Positions 25,914-36,886 are shown, numbered from the stretch's first letter. The stretch: 64,000 nucleotides of DNA from JBBRHQ01 sp963781345 (GCA_963781345.1 CAWAFQ010000014.1:1-64000), one strand, 5' to 3'. Numbers and translations are program-made. The notes: generated by a model not told the origin, from the letters alone.

Positions 25914-26738
25914 GCAGAGACCTGTTACCGCCACCCCGACCGCGAGACCCGGGTCGCCTGCTCGAACTGCGACCGCCCGATCTGCCCCGAATGCATGACC
26001 CCCTCGCCGGTGGGAATGCGCTGCCCGGAGTGCTCACGGCAGACGACGAAGGTGAAGGCCGGTCCCGCCGCGTTCGGGGACTCGGAGGCGACGAGGGGGA
26101 CCTTCGTCCTGATCGGGATCAACGTCGTCGCCTTCCTGATCGAGGTGCTGAGCGGGGGCGGCGGACTGGGGGCGAGTCAGGCCAATCCCGTGGTCGTCGA
26201 CTTCGGCCTGATCGCCCTCCCGGTCGCCGACGGAGAGCTCTACCGGCTCGTCACCTCGGGCTTCCTCCACTTCAGCTTCATCCACATCGCCTTCAACATG
26301 TACGCCCTCTTCATCGTCGGCCGCCTGCTCGAGCCGGCGATCGGGACCGGCGCTTCGTCGCCCTCTACTTCGCCTCGCTGCTGGCCGGCTCCTTCGGGGC
26401 GCTCCTGCTCTCGCCCGAACAGCCGTCACCGCCGGCGCCTCCGGGGCGATATTCGGGATCTTCGCCGCCGCCTTCGTGATCGCCCGCGGCCGCCGCCTCG
26501 AGGGCATCGCGGCGCAGCTGGGCTTCCTGCTGCTCATCAACTTCGCGCTCACCTTCGGCATCTCCGGGAATCAGCATCGGCGGCCATCTCTTCGGCGCCG
26601 TCGGCGGAGCGCTCTGGCGCGCTCGCGATCGTCGCCGGAGAGCGCGGGATGCTGGGCCGCCACCACCTCACGGTCGAGCTGGCGGCGATCGGCGCGATCG
26701 GGGTCGCCGCTGTCCTCGGTGCGGTCGCGGTCGCGTGA
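25911..26738 (+). CDS. Rhomboid-family intramembrane serine protease with N-terminal zinc-binding box, multiply frameshifted
   Basis: Residues 1-40 form a Cys/His box (CYRHPDRETRVACSNC, CPECMTP, GMRCPEC), common in actinobacterial rhomboids. Transmembrane helices follow, with YRLVTSGFLHFSFIHIAFNM (rhomboid L1/HxxxN region). The catalytic GASGAIFGIF serine and GGHLFGA histidine are readable but only in other frames. About four indels are needed (near 26350, 26420, 26568 and 26618) to reach the end at 26738. The intact motifs suggest sequence errors, yet a decaying gene cannot be excluded. The cyclase gene overlaps its stop. Confidence 0.78.
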   Translation: MAETCYRHPDRETRVACSNCDRPICPECMTPSPVGMRCPECSRQTTKVKAGPAAFGDSEATRGTFVLIGINVVAFLIEVLSGGGGLGASQANPVVVDFGLIALPVADGELYRLVTSGFLHFSFIHIAFNMYALFIVGRLLEPAIGTGASSPSTSPRCWPAPSGRSCSRPNSRHRRRLRGDIRDLRRRLRDRPRPPPRGHRGAAGLPAAHQLRAHLRHLRESASAAISSAPSAERSGALAIVAGERGMLGRHHLTVELAAIGAIGVAAVLGAVAVA

Positions 26739-27911
26739 GTCGCGCGCCTCGGAGGGAGCGAGACGAGGAATCGAGGCTGCGCGATTTGGCGGAGACGCTC
26801 GGTCGCACCGCCTGGGCGGTCGAGCTCTTCGACGCGCGGTGGCAGCTCGTCTGGGTCTCGGACGAGACCAAGGTCCTGCTCGGCGAGACTGACGAGCGGC
26901 GGCTCGGCTACGGATGCCACCTGGTCGAAGCCTGGCTGGCGCCGGTGCGCCGGGCTGTTCTGACCCCAGGTAGCAGTGACCGCTCGCTGGCCGAGGTTGC
27001 CGCGATGACCTTCGAGGGCACGCCGGGAGGCAAGGAGGGCCTGCGCCGCAAGCTCGGCGACCGCTGGCCGCCCGAGCTCGACGCGGTGCCCCCGGTCACC
27101 GCTCCCGAGATCTGGGCCTGGTCGGTCGATTACTCGCCGCCGACGCAAACACCGTGAACAGCCTGCAGGCACTGATGGTCCGCGTGCGCGACGAGGACGG
27201 GGGCTGGTTGGGACCTTCTTTCTGTACGGCTCGGGCCTCCCGGCCTCTGTCTTCGCCCTGCTCGTTCGCGGCGACGAGGAGCTGTTCAAGCGGACTGCCC
27301 AGCTGGTCGAGCCGCAGCTGCACCCGACCGCGATCTTGTTCGCCGATCTCGAGGGCTCCGGTGCGCTGGCCGAGCGCCTCCCCGCCCACACCTACTTCGA
27401 GCTCCTCCGCGCGTTGCTCACAGGGATCGACGAGCTGGTCGCGGCCCGGGGCGGGATCGTCGGCAAGCACGGCGGCGATGGCGCCACCGCCTTCTTTCTC
27501 GCCGATCAGCTCGGATCGGCCGCGGCCGCGGCAGGGGCCGCGCTCGACGTCGCCCGCGCCGTACCCGGCCTCGCAGCATCCGCCGCGGCGCGATCAGGGG
27601 CGGCCGGCGACCTTCGAGTCAACGTTGGCGCGCACTGGGCCGAGCAGCTCTACCTCGGCCAGGTGATCACCGGTGGCCGGCTCGAGGTGACGGCGCTAGG
27701 CGACGAGGTCAACGAATGCGCCCGCCTCCAGCAATCCGCCCGCCACGGCGAGCTGATCGCCTCGAAAGCGCTGCTCGACCAGCTCCGCGCCGAGGATCGA
27801 GCTTCGCTGGATCTCGCTGGGCCGCTGCGGTTTGGGCCGCTCGGGGAGCTCCCGGGGGCGACGGAGAAGGCGATCCGCGACGCCGGTGACCTGCCGGTGG
27901 CGCGCCTGTGA
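26735..27911 (+). CDS. Class III nucleotidyl (adenylate/guanylate) cyclase, two frameshifts
   Basis: GTG 26735 overlaps the rhomboid stop. The N-terminal 130 residues (AWAVELFDARWQLVWVSDET) look PAS-like. After single-base losses near 27130 and 27215 the frame continues through VRVRDEDGGWLG and FFLYGSGLPASVFALLVRG. The cyclase homology domain follows from ILFADLEGSGALAERLPA, with the first metal Asp, the second in GKHGGDGATAFF, and a transition-state-like region in ALGDEVNECARL (normally G-x-x-V-N-x-A-R). The product is therefore probably a soluble, PAS-regulated cyclase making cAMP or cGMP. The nucleotide cannot be assigned with confidence. Confidence 0.8.
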
Positions 27912-27976
27912 GCAGCGCGGAATAGCATCTGGGTTACGGCGGAGCAACGAGGCCGGCCATGGCAACGGAGGTCGAG

Positions 27977-28252
27977 ATGGCACTACTTCAGCAAGCGGAG
28001 ATCGACGAGAGGCTGGCCTCGATGCCGGGCTGGCAGCGGGAGGGGGAGGCAATCGTCAAGACCTTCGAGCTCGACGATTTCGTCGGCTCGGTCAGTTTCG
28101 TCAACGCGCTCGTCGTCCCGGCGGAGGAGATGAGCCACCACCCCGACGTCGAGATTTCCTGGAACCGGGTGCGGGTCTCGATCTCGACCCACTCCGAGGG
28201 CGGGCTGACGGCCGGGGACTTCGAGCTTGCGGGACGGATCGACGCGCTCTGA
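27977..28252 (+). CDS. phhB: Pterin-4a-carbinolamine dehydratase
   Basis: This 91-residue protein has the PCD motif (SHHPDVEISWNRV followed by THSEGGLTAGD) with the catalytic His pair. It dehydrates 4a-hydroxytetrahydropterin and can act as a transcription coactivator in eukaryotes. ATG 27977 has GGAGG (27967-27971) 5 nt upstream and gives the usual length; ATG 27959 would add six residues. No phenylalanine hydroxylase is in the window, so the substrate source is unknown. Confidence 0.9.
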   Translation: MALLQQAEIDERLASMPGWQREGEAIVKTFELDDFVGSVSFVNALVVPAEEMSHHPDVEISWNRVRVSISTHSEGGLTAGDFELAGRIDAL

Positions 28253-28385
28253 GGATCGGTGAGAATCGGGGCGACGATGCCTCTATGCTTTCGAGGCCCG
28301 AGATGGCCGACGAAGACGACCGCCCTCGAAGTACGAGGCCACATAGGCAGCGAGGCTTGAGACCGATCCCGAGCGGAGTGGTCCT
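28253..28385 (+). promoter_or_regulatory. Structured leader upstream of the CorC/HlyC-type gene, riboswitch candidate
   Basis: GGATCGGT (28253-28260) pairs with ACCGATCC (28362-28369), closing a 117-nt region. Inside are GCCTC/GAGGC (28279-28283, 28293-28297) and the perfect hairpin CCTCG-AAGTA-CGAGG (28324-28338). Alternative pairings such as GCCTCTATG with CATAGGC are possible. GTG 28386 follows 16 nt after the closing stem. No known riboswitch consensus could be matched by eye. Confidence 0.45.
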
Positions 28386-29675
28386 GTGACCGTACTTCTG
28401 CTCGCGCTGCTCGCGCTGCTGGTCCTCGTCAACGGCTTCTTCGTCGCGGCCGAGTTCGCGATCGTCCGTTCGAGGCCGAGCCAGATGGAGAAGATGGCGG
28501 CCGAGGGTGTCAAGTCGGCAAAGCTCGCATCGCAGCAGATGGAGCACGTCGACGAGTTCGTCGCCACCTGCCAGGTGGGAATCACGCTCGCCTCACTCGG
28601 CATCGGCTTCCTCGGCGAGCCGGCGATCGCCAGGCTCCTGATCCCGGTTTTCGGCGGAGTCGTCGGCCACGGTCTCGCGGTGGCGATCTCGATCGCGATC
28701 GCCTTCACCATCGTCACCTTCCTCCACGTGATCGTCGGCGAGCAGGCGCCGAAGATGCTGGCGATCGCGCAGGCCGAGAGGATCATGCTCGCGGTGGCGC
28801 GGCCACTGAAGTTCTTCCGCACGGCGCTGCACCCGCTGATCATCGCCACCAACGTTCCGGCGAACTTCCTCGTCCGCAAGCTCTTCCGGGTCGACCCCAA
28901 CATGCTCGAGCAGGAGATCTCTCCGGAGGAGCTGCGTCTGCTGATCACCCGCGGCGCCCAGCGCGGCCGCCTCGACGAGGGCGAGGCGGGGATGCTCGGC
29001 GGCGTCTTCGAGCTGCACGAGCAGGAGGCGCGCGAGGTGATGACCCCGATCCCCGCGGTGGTGACGGTCGACGCCTCGGACTCTGTCGAGACGGCGCTTC
29101 AGCGCTGCGTCAGCTCCGGCCACACCCGCCTTGTCGTGATCGAGGATGACAATCGCGACCGGGTCAGGGGGATCGTCCACAACAACAGCCTCGCCCGCAT
29201 CTACATGGGCGACGGTCCCGAGGCGACCCTCGAGCCGGCGATCCGCGACGCGCTGATCGTGCCCGAGACCCGCCCCCTCGACGACCTCCTCCAGGACCTC
29301 CAGCGCCAGCGGGCCTCGCTCGCGGTCGTGGTCGACGAGTACGGACGAACGGTCGGGATAGTCGCCATCGAGGACATTCTCGAGGAAGTGGTGGGGGAGA
29401 TCGAGGACGAGACGGATCCTCGTGCGGCAGACCTGCGCCGGCTCACCAACGGCGACTGGTTCGTCCGCGGCCACGTCGCGCTCGGCGACCTCGAGGACGC
29501 CCAGATCGAGCTGCCGGTCGACACCGACTCCTACAACTCGATCGGCGGCTACGTCTTCGGCGAACTCGGGCGCCTGCCGAAACGCGGCGACGAGATCACC
29601 GTCAACGGCTACACGATCAGGGTCGAATCGGTGCGTGACAACCGGATCGAAGCGGTCCGGATCTCGGAGCGGTAG
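28386..29675 (+). CDS. CorC/HlyC/CNNM-type transporter: DUF21, CBS pair, transporter-associated domain
   Basis: This 429-residue protein has the DUF21 membrane domain (residues 1-190, three to four helices: LLALLALLVLVNGFFVAAEF, ITLASLGIGFLGEPAI, AFTIVTFLHVIVGE). A CBS-domain pair (VMTPIPAVVTVDASDSVE ... ASLAVVVDEYGRTVGI) and a C-terminal CorC_HlyC domain (FVRGHVALGDLEDAQIELPV) follow. The family exports or senses Mg2+/Co2+, though members are often called hemolysins. GTG 28386 follows a structured leader and GGAG at 28375-28378. A Mg2+-responsive control is a natural hypothesis, not a demonstrated one. Confidence 0.92.
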   Translation: MTVLLLALLALLVLVNGFFVAAEFAIVRSRPSQMEKMAAEGVKSAKLASQQMEHVDEFVATCQVGITLASLGIGFLGEPAIARLLIPVFGGVVGHGLAVAISIAIAFTIVTFLHVIVGEQAPKMLAIAQAERIMLAVARPLKFFRTALHPLIIATNVPANFLVRKLFRVDPNMLEQEISPEELRLLITRGAQRGRLDEGEAGMLGGVFELHEQEAREVMTPIPAVVTVDASDSVETALQRCVSSGHTRLVVIEDDNRDRVRGIVHNNSLARIYMGDGPEATLEPAIRDALIVPETRPLDDLLQDLQRQRASLAVVVDEYGRTVGIVAIEDILEEVVGEIEDETDPRAADLRRLTNGDWFVRGHVALGDLEDAQIELPVDTDSYNSIGGYVFGELGRLPKRGDEITVNGYTIRVESVRDNRIEAVRISER

Positions 29676-29741
29676 AAGGTCCGTCCGCCCCTGCGCTTAC
29701 CTTGCTCCTCCAAGCCGATCCCTGACGCTGGAGGTTCTTCG

Positions 29742-29981
29742 ATGTGGATCGTTCGCTTGGGTGATAAGCAGCTCGAGGTACTGAGGGCGCTCCTGCGCTC
29801 TGAGGAGCATCTCGGGCCGGCCCTGCAGGGGGCGCTCGACGCACTCGACCTGGCCCGCTGGGACGACCTGCCCGAAGCCGAGCTTCCCTGGGAGCAGGTG
29901 GCGCAGGCAGCCAACCGCCAGGGGATCTCCGAGGCCGACGTGATCTGGGACATCAGCGGCCGGCGCGCGGTGGGTAACTAG
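29742..29981 (+). CDS. Conserved-looking hypothetical protein, 79 aa
   Basis: This short soluble protein (MWIVRLGDKQLEVLRALL ... ISGRRAVGN) is rich in Leu, Glu and Trp, with predicted helices (LRSEEHLGPALQGALDALDL, WEQVAQAANRQGISEADVI). GGAGG ends 7 nt before ATG 29742, a good translation signal. No family is recognised. The gap 29982-30145 holds a hairpin but no gene. Confidence 0.6.
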   Translation: MWIVRLGDKQLEVLRALLRSEEHLGPALQGALDALDLARWDDLPEAELPWEQVAQAANRQGISEADVIWDISGRRAVGN

Positions 29982-30054
29982 CCGGTCCTGATCCCAGGAT
30001 GTAGCGGCAGTTGTTGATCTCACCTGTCCCGTCTCGGGGCCCGCGGCATCGCTT

Positions 30055-30090
30055 GCGTGGTTTCTGGGTCCATGGCCCCGGAAAACACGC
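30055..30090. repeat. Imperfect stem-loop between convergent genes
   Basis: GCGTGGTTTCTGG pairs with CCGGAAAACACGC (30055-30067, 30078-30090) at 11 of 13 positions. It lies between convergent genes and may be a terminator. Confidence 0.5.
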
Positions 30091-30145
30091 AGACTTCCGG
30101 AGCCGGGCGAGCTTTGGGTCAGACGGCCGCTCGGGCGCGGGGAAC

Positions 30146-30748
30146 TCAGGCCTCGAGCGCCTCCGCGCCGATCTGCGCGGCGATCGTCGCGACCGAGTCC
30201 CAGAACGAGTCGAGGTGCCCGGGGCGCTCCATCGTGTCCGGCGTGTAGGCGCAGAGCCGGCCGCCGATCAGCTCCATCGTCATCCCGAACGGGGCCTCGT
30301 AGGCATACCAGTGGAGGAAGCTCGGCGCGAACAGCTCGACCACCGCGCGGCGATCGGTTCCCGGCCCCGCCAGCAGCAGGAAGCGCTGCTCGAAGAACTC
30401 GCTCTCGAGCGGCACCTCCCGCATCCCCGGCGCCGCCTCGGCCCTCGGACCGCCCGCGATCTCCGCTTCGCGCGAGAGGCACTCGAGCCATGGAAGCGTC
30501 GCCGCGGTCTCGGGGAGCTCGGAGATCGCCACCGTGAAAGAGAGGTCCTCGGCGTCACCCCCGGGCCCTCGTCCTGTGCAGGCATAGGCCGCCACCGTCG
30601 TCGCGCGGCCGTCGGGGAGCGCTCCGCGGACGATCCCGGTGGCGCGGCCGCCGGACCCGAGGCGGAAGACCGAGAACGGGCCCTCGAGCTCTCCGCCGGA
30701 GCGATACTCGAAGCCATGAGCCTTCGCGAACTGCTCCAGAGCCGACAA
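30146..30748 (-). CDS. Hypothetical protein, 200 aa
   Basis: The frame runs from TTG 30748 to 30146 and encodes a soluble protein with beta-rich segments (FSVFRLGSGGRATGIVRG, TTVAAYACTGRG, RFLLLAGPGTDRRAVVELF) and a helical end (HLDSFWDSVATIAAQIGAEALEA). Codon use is typical of the neighbourhood. It starts 12 nt after the stop of the hydroxyacyl-CoA dehydrogenase gene on the same strand, so it is probably in that operon. No function can be inferred. Confidence 0.6.
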   Translation of the reverse strand: MSALEQFAKAHGFEYRSGGELEGPFSVFRLGSGGRATGIVRGALPDGRATTVAAYACTGRGPGGDAEDLSFTVAISELPETAATLPWLECLSREAEIAGGPRAEAAPGMREVPLESEFFEQRFLLLAGPGTDRRAVVELFAPSFLHWYAYEAPFGMTMELIGGRLCAYTPDTMERPGHLDSFWDSVATIAAQIGAEALEA

Positions 30749-30759
30749 CCGCGACCCCG

Positions 30760-31587
30760 TCAGTCGTACTCGTAGAAGCCGACCCCGCTCTTGCGGCCGA
30801 GCCTGCGCTCGCCAACCATCTCGACCAGCAGACCGGGGGGTCGGTGCGCCGGCTCGGAGGAGTCGGCGTAAAGGGCGTCACCGATCGCCTCGGCGACGTC
30901 GAGGCCGACGAAGTCGAGCAGCGCCAGCGGCCCCATCGGGTGCCCGGCGCCGAGGGTCATGCATGAGTCGACCTCGCCGGCGCTCATGCCGGTGCGCTCC
31001 ATCATCCGGACGGCGTCGAAGAGATAGGGGAAGAGGAGCCGGTTGACGACGAAGCCCGCCTGGTCGGGCACTTCGACCGCTGTCTTCCCGAGCGCCCCGC
31101 ACCAGCCGAGGGCGCGCTCGCGGATCCCCTCGCGGGTGCCCTGGGGGAAGCAGAGCTCCACCAGCTTCATCCGCGGCACCGGATTGAAGACGTGGAGGCC
31201 GAAGACGCGCCCGGGAAACCCGCTCCTGTGGCCGATCTCGGAGACCGGCAGCGAGGAGGTCGTCGATGCGAGGTCCGCCTCGGGCGCCACCGCCCCCAGG
31301 TTGGCGAGCAGCCCCGACTTCACTTCGAGATCCTCGATCACCGACTCGACGACGAGGTCGCACTCTGCGAGGTCGGCTGCGACGGTGGTGACCTGGAGGC
31401 GGCCGGGGTCGGCGCCCTCGACCCGGGCGCAGGCGGCGACCGCGGCCTCCTCGGCGCGCCAGGCCGACGCCTCGCTGCGCGCCAGCAGGACCGTGGGGGC
31501 CGTCGAGGTCGAGGCTGCGGCGAGGCCGCACGCGACCGCGCCGCTACCGGCGATCGCCGGTCGTGAGTAGGTCTCGTTGCCGGACAC
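30760..31587 (-). CDS. 3-hydroxyacyl/3-hydroxybutyryl-CoA dehydrogenase
   Basis: This 275-residue NAD-dependent enzyme oxidises (S)-3-hydroxyacyl-CoA. The N-terminal Rossmann motif is AIAGSGAVACGLAAAS, followed by ESVIEDLEVK. The catalytic His lies in GLHVFNPVPRMKLVEL, with Glu and Asn in the following helix. The C-terminal helical domain contains VNRLLFPYLFDAVRMMERTG and GAGHPMGPLALLDFVGLD. The start is GTG 31587. The gene runs divergently from the MMPL gene and is part of the acyl-CoA block. Confidence 0.93.
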   Translation of the reverse strand: MSGNETYSRPAIAGSGAVACGLAAASTSTAPTVLLARSEASAWRAEEAAVAACARVEGADPGRLQVTTVAADLAECDLVVESVIEDLEVKSGLLANLGAVAPEADLASTTSSLPVSEIGHRSGFPGRVFGLHVFNPVPRMKLVELCFPQGTREGIRERALGWCGALGKTAVEVPDQAGFVVNRLLFPYLFDAVRMMERTGMSAGEVDSCMTLGAGHPMGPLALLDFVGLDVAEAIGDALYADSSEPAHRPPGLLVEMVGERRLGRKSGVGFYEYD

Positions 31588-31698
31588 GGGCTGCGGTTAC
31601 TATCACGCCGCAACCGCGCCGGCCGTCCGCCCCGGCCCGTGTTTCCCTGATTCCCCATCCCGGCCAGCTCCACACCACGTAGGGGTAGCGATAGCGAA

Positions 31699-33857
31699 AT
31701 GCTGAAACGGATCTCATCCTTCTCCGCCGGGCGCCGCTCGAAGTGGGTCGTGCTCGGCGTCTGGCTTCTCCTCGCGATCGGCCTCGGACCGCTGCAGCCA
31801 AAGCTCCAGGAGGCGACCAAGAACGAGAACTCGGACTTCCTGCCGAACTCGGCTGACTCGACCAGGGTCGAGGAGCTGCTGAAGAACAACTTCCCCAACG
31901 GGCGGGAGGTGGACGCGATCGTCGTCTACACCGATCCGGCCGGCCTCAGCGCGGCCGATAGGGCGAGGATCCGGCGCGACGCGGCGGAGCTGGGGCGCCC
32001 GGGCGTCTTGAAGAAGGCCGCCGAGCCGATCATCCCGTTCGGGCCGACCGCCGCGGCCGGGCCCGGACCGGGGGGACCCGCAGGCGGCCCCTCGCTGGTC
32101 TCCGCCGACGGCACCACGGCGCTGATGATCATCCCCACCTTCACCCAGAGCGGGGACGCGATCGAGGCAAACGTGAAGAGGATCCGCGCGGTCGTGCCCC
32201 CGCCGGAGGGCTCCGCCGGGCTGCGCGCCTACGTCAGCGGGCCGGCGGGCTTCACGACGGACGCGATCGAGACCTTCAAGTCGCTGGACACGACGCTGCT
32301 GCTGGTCACCGTCTCCCTCGTCCTCATCCTGCTGCTGATCATCTACCGCTCACCGGTCGTGGCGCTGGTGCCGCTGGTGGTGGTCGGCGTCGCCTACACG
32401 ATCGCCGCCGCGGTCATCTACGGCATCGTCAAGGCCGGGGTGTTCGACGTCAACGGCCAGTCGACCGGGATCCTGATCGTGCTCATGTTCGGCGCCGGGA
32501 CCGACTACTGCCTGCTGATCGTCTCCAGGTTCCGCGAGGAGCTGCGCCGCACCGAGGACAAGCACGAGGCGATGGTCCGGGCGACCGAGCGCACCGCGCC
32601 CGCGATCCTCTCCGCCGGGGGCACGGTCTTCTTCTCGATGCTGGTGCTGCTGCTGGCCGACTTCCGGGCGACCCAGTCGCTCGGCCCGGTGCTGGCGATC
32701 GGGATCGCGCTGATGCTGCTGGTCGGGCTGACCTTGCTGCCGGCGCTGCTCTCGATCCTCGGGCGGCGGGCCTTCTGGCCGGCGATCCCGCGAACCGGGG
32801 CGGGCACCGAGAGTGTCAGCGGGGTCTGGCGCCGGATCGGCCATCTGGTCCACGACAGGCCGGTCCGGTCGATGCTGATCGTGATCGCGATCCTGGCGCT
32901 GGGAGCGCTCGGGAAACCTCGAGAGCCGCGGCTCTCTCGACTTCGGCGAGGGCTTCCGCAACGAGCCGGACTCGAAGCTCGGCCAGGACGTGATCAACGC
33001 CAAGCTCTCCCCGGGCGAGGCCGCGGCGACCCAGGTGATCGTCGCCAGGTCCGTCGCGGCCCCGGTCTCGGCGGCGCTGGCGAAGGAGCCCGCGGTGGCG
33101 GCGGTCGTTCCCGCCGGCGCCTCGAAGAACGGCGAGCTCGAGCAGCTCAGGGTGACCCTGAACCTCGACCCGTTCTCCGACGCGGCCAATGCCGAGATCC
33201 CGGTGTTGCGCGACGCCGTCAGCGCGGCGGCGGCGGGCGAGACGGCCCTGGTCGGCGGCTTCACCGCGACCAATTTCGACACCAACAGATCGCTCGAGCG
33301 CGACGCCAAGATCATCGTGCCCCTGATCCTCTTGCTCGTCTTCCTGATCCTGGTGATCCTGCTGCGCGCCGTCGTCGCCCCGCTCTACCTCGTCGCCACT
33401 GTGGTGCTCTCCTACGCGTTCGCGCTCGGCGCCAGCAAGCTGATCTTCACCCACGTCTTCGGCGTCTCCGACAGCGACGCCTCGCTGGCCACCTTCGCCT
33501 TCCTCTTCCTGGTCGCGCTCGGCGTCGACTACAACATCTTCCTGATCAGCCGGATCAGGGAGGAATCGGCGAAGGTCGGGATCAAGGAGGGCGTGATCGG
33601 CGGGCCTGGAGAAGACCGGGGCGGTGATCACCAGCGCCGGCCTGATTCTCGCCGGGACCTTCGCGGCGCTGATGTCGCTGCCGCTGGAGGCGCTCTTCCA
33701 GCTCGGATTCACGGTCGCCCTCGGACTGCTGGTCGACACCTTCCTGGTCCGCACCGTGCTGGTGCCATCGATCGCCTTCCAGCTCGGCGAGCGCAACTGG
33801 TGGCCGTCGCACCCGGATGCGGCGGCTGAAGTCCCGCCATCCTCCGCGTCCGCATAG
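31699..33857 (+). CDS. MMPL-family (RND) lipid exporter, two frameshifts
   Basis: This family exports lipids or other hydrophobics. It has an N-terminal cytoplasmic/TM1 segment, a periplasmic loop (GFTTDAIETFKSLDTTLL leading to TM), a TM bundle with FGAGTDYCLLIVSRFREE, and after shifts a second repeat (LFLVALGVDYNIFLISRIREE). The frame changes at 32914-32916 (AAA) and 33602-33604 (GGG); removing one base at each restores about 719 residues, near the usual 700-750 for this two-repeat fold. Each of the two repeats keeps its conserved GxxxDY motif. A mycolate or other lipid cargo cannot be assigned. Confidence 0.88.
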
Positions 33858-33868
33858 GGTCCGGGGCG

Positions 33869-33888
33869 ACTGGCTGATTCGCCAGTCA
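33869..33888. promoter_or_regulatory. Operator-like palindrome upstream of the thiolase gene
   Basis: GACTGGC-TGATTC-GCCAGTC (33869-33888) is a perfect 7-6-7 inverted repeat about 80 nt before the thiolase start. Its half-sites resemble the pair at 41420 and 41452, but the spacing is wider. A TetR-type regulator is the likely reader. Confidence 0.45.
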
Positions 33889-33967
33889 ATTTGAGTATCG
33901 TTGCGGCCGCGGCGGGTTCCGCTGCCGCGCCAGAGCCGCAGAAAACTCGAACGGAGGGCATGACCTG

Positions 33968-35146
<1,179 letters not shown>

Positions 35147-35183
35147 GCGAATTCGACGCCAACCGACCACGGGAGAGAAGACC

Positions 35184-35639
35184 TTGAGAAAAGCACTGAG
35201 CGCCCTTGCCCTGACGGGCGCATCCGTTCTGCTCCTCGCAGCCTGCGGGAGCAGCGGCAGCGACACCACGGCGACCATCACCAAGGCCGCCTTCCTCAAG
35301 CAGGGCAACGCGATCTGCGCCAACGGGAACAAGGAGATCGACCAGGCGAGCAATGAGATCTTCAAGAGCGTCCCGGCCAACCAGCAGCCGAGCCAGGCGC
35401 AGCTAGAGGAGTTCGTCAACGGGACGATCATCCCGAGCGTCGAGGGGCAGGTGGCGGCGATCGATGCGCTGCCGGTGCCCAGTGGCGACGAGGCCCAGGT
35501 GCAGGCGATCCTGGACGCGGCACAGCAGGGGATCGAGCAAGGCAAGCAGGACCCGGCATCGCTGACCGGCAACGGCGACCCGTTTGCGAAGGCGAACAAG
35601 CTCGCAAACGAGTACGGATTGACCGAATGCGGCGGCTGA
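35184..35639 (+). CDS. Putative lipoprotein, 151 aa
   Basis: A lipoprotein signal peptide (MRKALSALALTGASVLLLAACGS) has lipobox LLAAC, with lipidation predicted at the Cys in LLAACGS. The mature part is acidic and helical (ITKAAFLKQGNAICANGNKE), with a second Cys pair near the end (LTECGG). TTG 35184 is preceded by GGAGAG. It lies between the thiolase and acyl-CoA dehydrogenase genes. No family is recognised. Confidence 0.8.
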   Translation: MRKALSALALTGASVLLLAACGSSGSDTTATITKAAFLKQGNAICANGNKEIDQASNEIFKSVPANQQPSQAQLEEFVNGTIIPSVEGQVAAIDALPVPSGDEAQVQAILDAAQQGIEQGKQDPASLTGNGDPFAKANKLANEYGLTECGG

Positions 35640-35709
35640 TCGCCGGCGCCCGGCTCGTGAGCGCCGGCCCCTCAGGGCCGGCTCGCCCGGACGAATATGG
35701 CGCGGTCCG

Positions 35710-36886
35710 ATGGATCTGACCCTCTCCCCGAAGGAGGAGGCCTTCCGCGATGAGGTGCGGGAGTGGATCGGCGCCAACAAGCCCGGCCCCGAGCCCGGAC
35801 TCCCTCGATCAGGTCATCCCCTTCCGCCGCGAGTGGCAGGCGAAGATGCACGCGGCAGGCTGGGCCGGTATCTCCTGGCCGAAGGAGTACGGCGGTCGCG
35901 GCGCGACGATGATCGAACAGGCGATCTTCGCCCAGGAGGCCGCCAGCGCCGAGCTGCCGAGCCCGGCCAACGTGCTCGGCCTGGCGATGGGTGGCCCCGT
36001 CGTCATTGCCCACGGCACCGAGGAGCAGAAGAAGCGCTACCTGGAGCCGATCCTGACCGCCGAGGAGATCTGGTGCCAGGGGTTCTCCGAGCCCGAGTCG
36101 GGCTCGGACCTGGCCTCTCTGAAGACGAAGGCGGTCAAGGACGGCGACGAGTGGGTCGTCACCGGGCAGAAGGTCTGGACGACGCTGGCCCAGTTCTCGA
36201 AGTGGTGCATGCTGGTCGCCCGCACCGACCCCGACGCCCCCAAGCACAAGGGCCTCACCTACTTCCTGATGGACATGGAGCAGGAGGCGGTCCAGGTGCG
36301 CCCGCTGGTCCAGATAACCGGCGAGGGGGAGTTCAACGAGATCTTCATGGAGGAGGCGAGGATCCCGGACGCCAACGTCGTCGGCGGCGTCGGCAACGGC
36401 TGGCAGGTCGCGATCACGACCCTGATGAACGAGCGCGCCGGCCTCGCATTCGGCGCCACCGCCGCGATCCACAACAGCCTCCGCCGCCTCGCCGGCCTCG
36501 CCCGCGAGACCAGGATCAACGGCGGCACCGCGGCCGAGGACACTCACTACCGCCAGCAGATCGCCCAACTCCACATCGAGGCCGAGACGATGCGGATGAA
36601 CGGCTACCGCGGGCTGACGAAGACGATGCAGTCGGGTATCCCGGGTCCGGAGGGCTCGCTCGGCAAGTGGCAGTGGGCCGACATCAACCAGGGAATCGCC
36701 GAGCTGGCGATGGAGATAGAGGGCGCCTACGCGCCGCTCGACCGTGACTCCGAGCACGCGGTCGCGGGCGGCAGCTGGCAGTACTCCTTCCTGCGCTCCC
36801 GCGCCAACTCGATCGAGGGCGGGACGACCGAGATCCTCAAGAACATCATCGCCGAGCGCGTCCTCGGCCTGCCGAAGATGAGATGA
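35710..36886 (+). CDS. Acyl-CoA dehydrogenase, frameshifted near the N-terminus
   Basis: The flavoprotein removes two hydrogens from acyl-CoA. The start MDLTLSPKEEAFRDEVREWI is in one frame; the rest from SLDQVIPFRREWQAKM is in the +1 frame. One extra G near 35797-35798 accounts for this. FAD and substrate motifs are intact: WCQGFSEPESGSDLASLKT, TGQKVWTTLAQFSKWCM, and the C-terminal RANSIEGGTTEILKNIIAERVLGLP. It is followed 123 nt downstream by a second ACAD gene, so the pair may form a heteromeric dehydrogenase as in FadE-type steroid/fatty-acid enzymes. Confidence 0.9.

Noticed and set aside
28253..28385. Assignment of the structured leader to M-box, ydaO or yybP-ykoY riboswitch
   Set aside because: Conserved core sequences of these families could not be matched; only an uncharacterised structured leader can be claimed.
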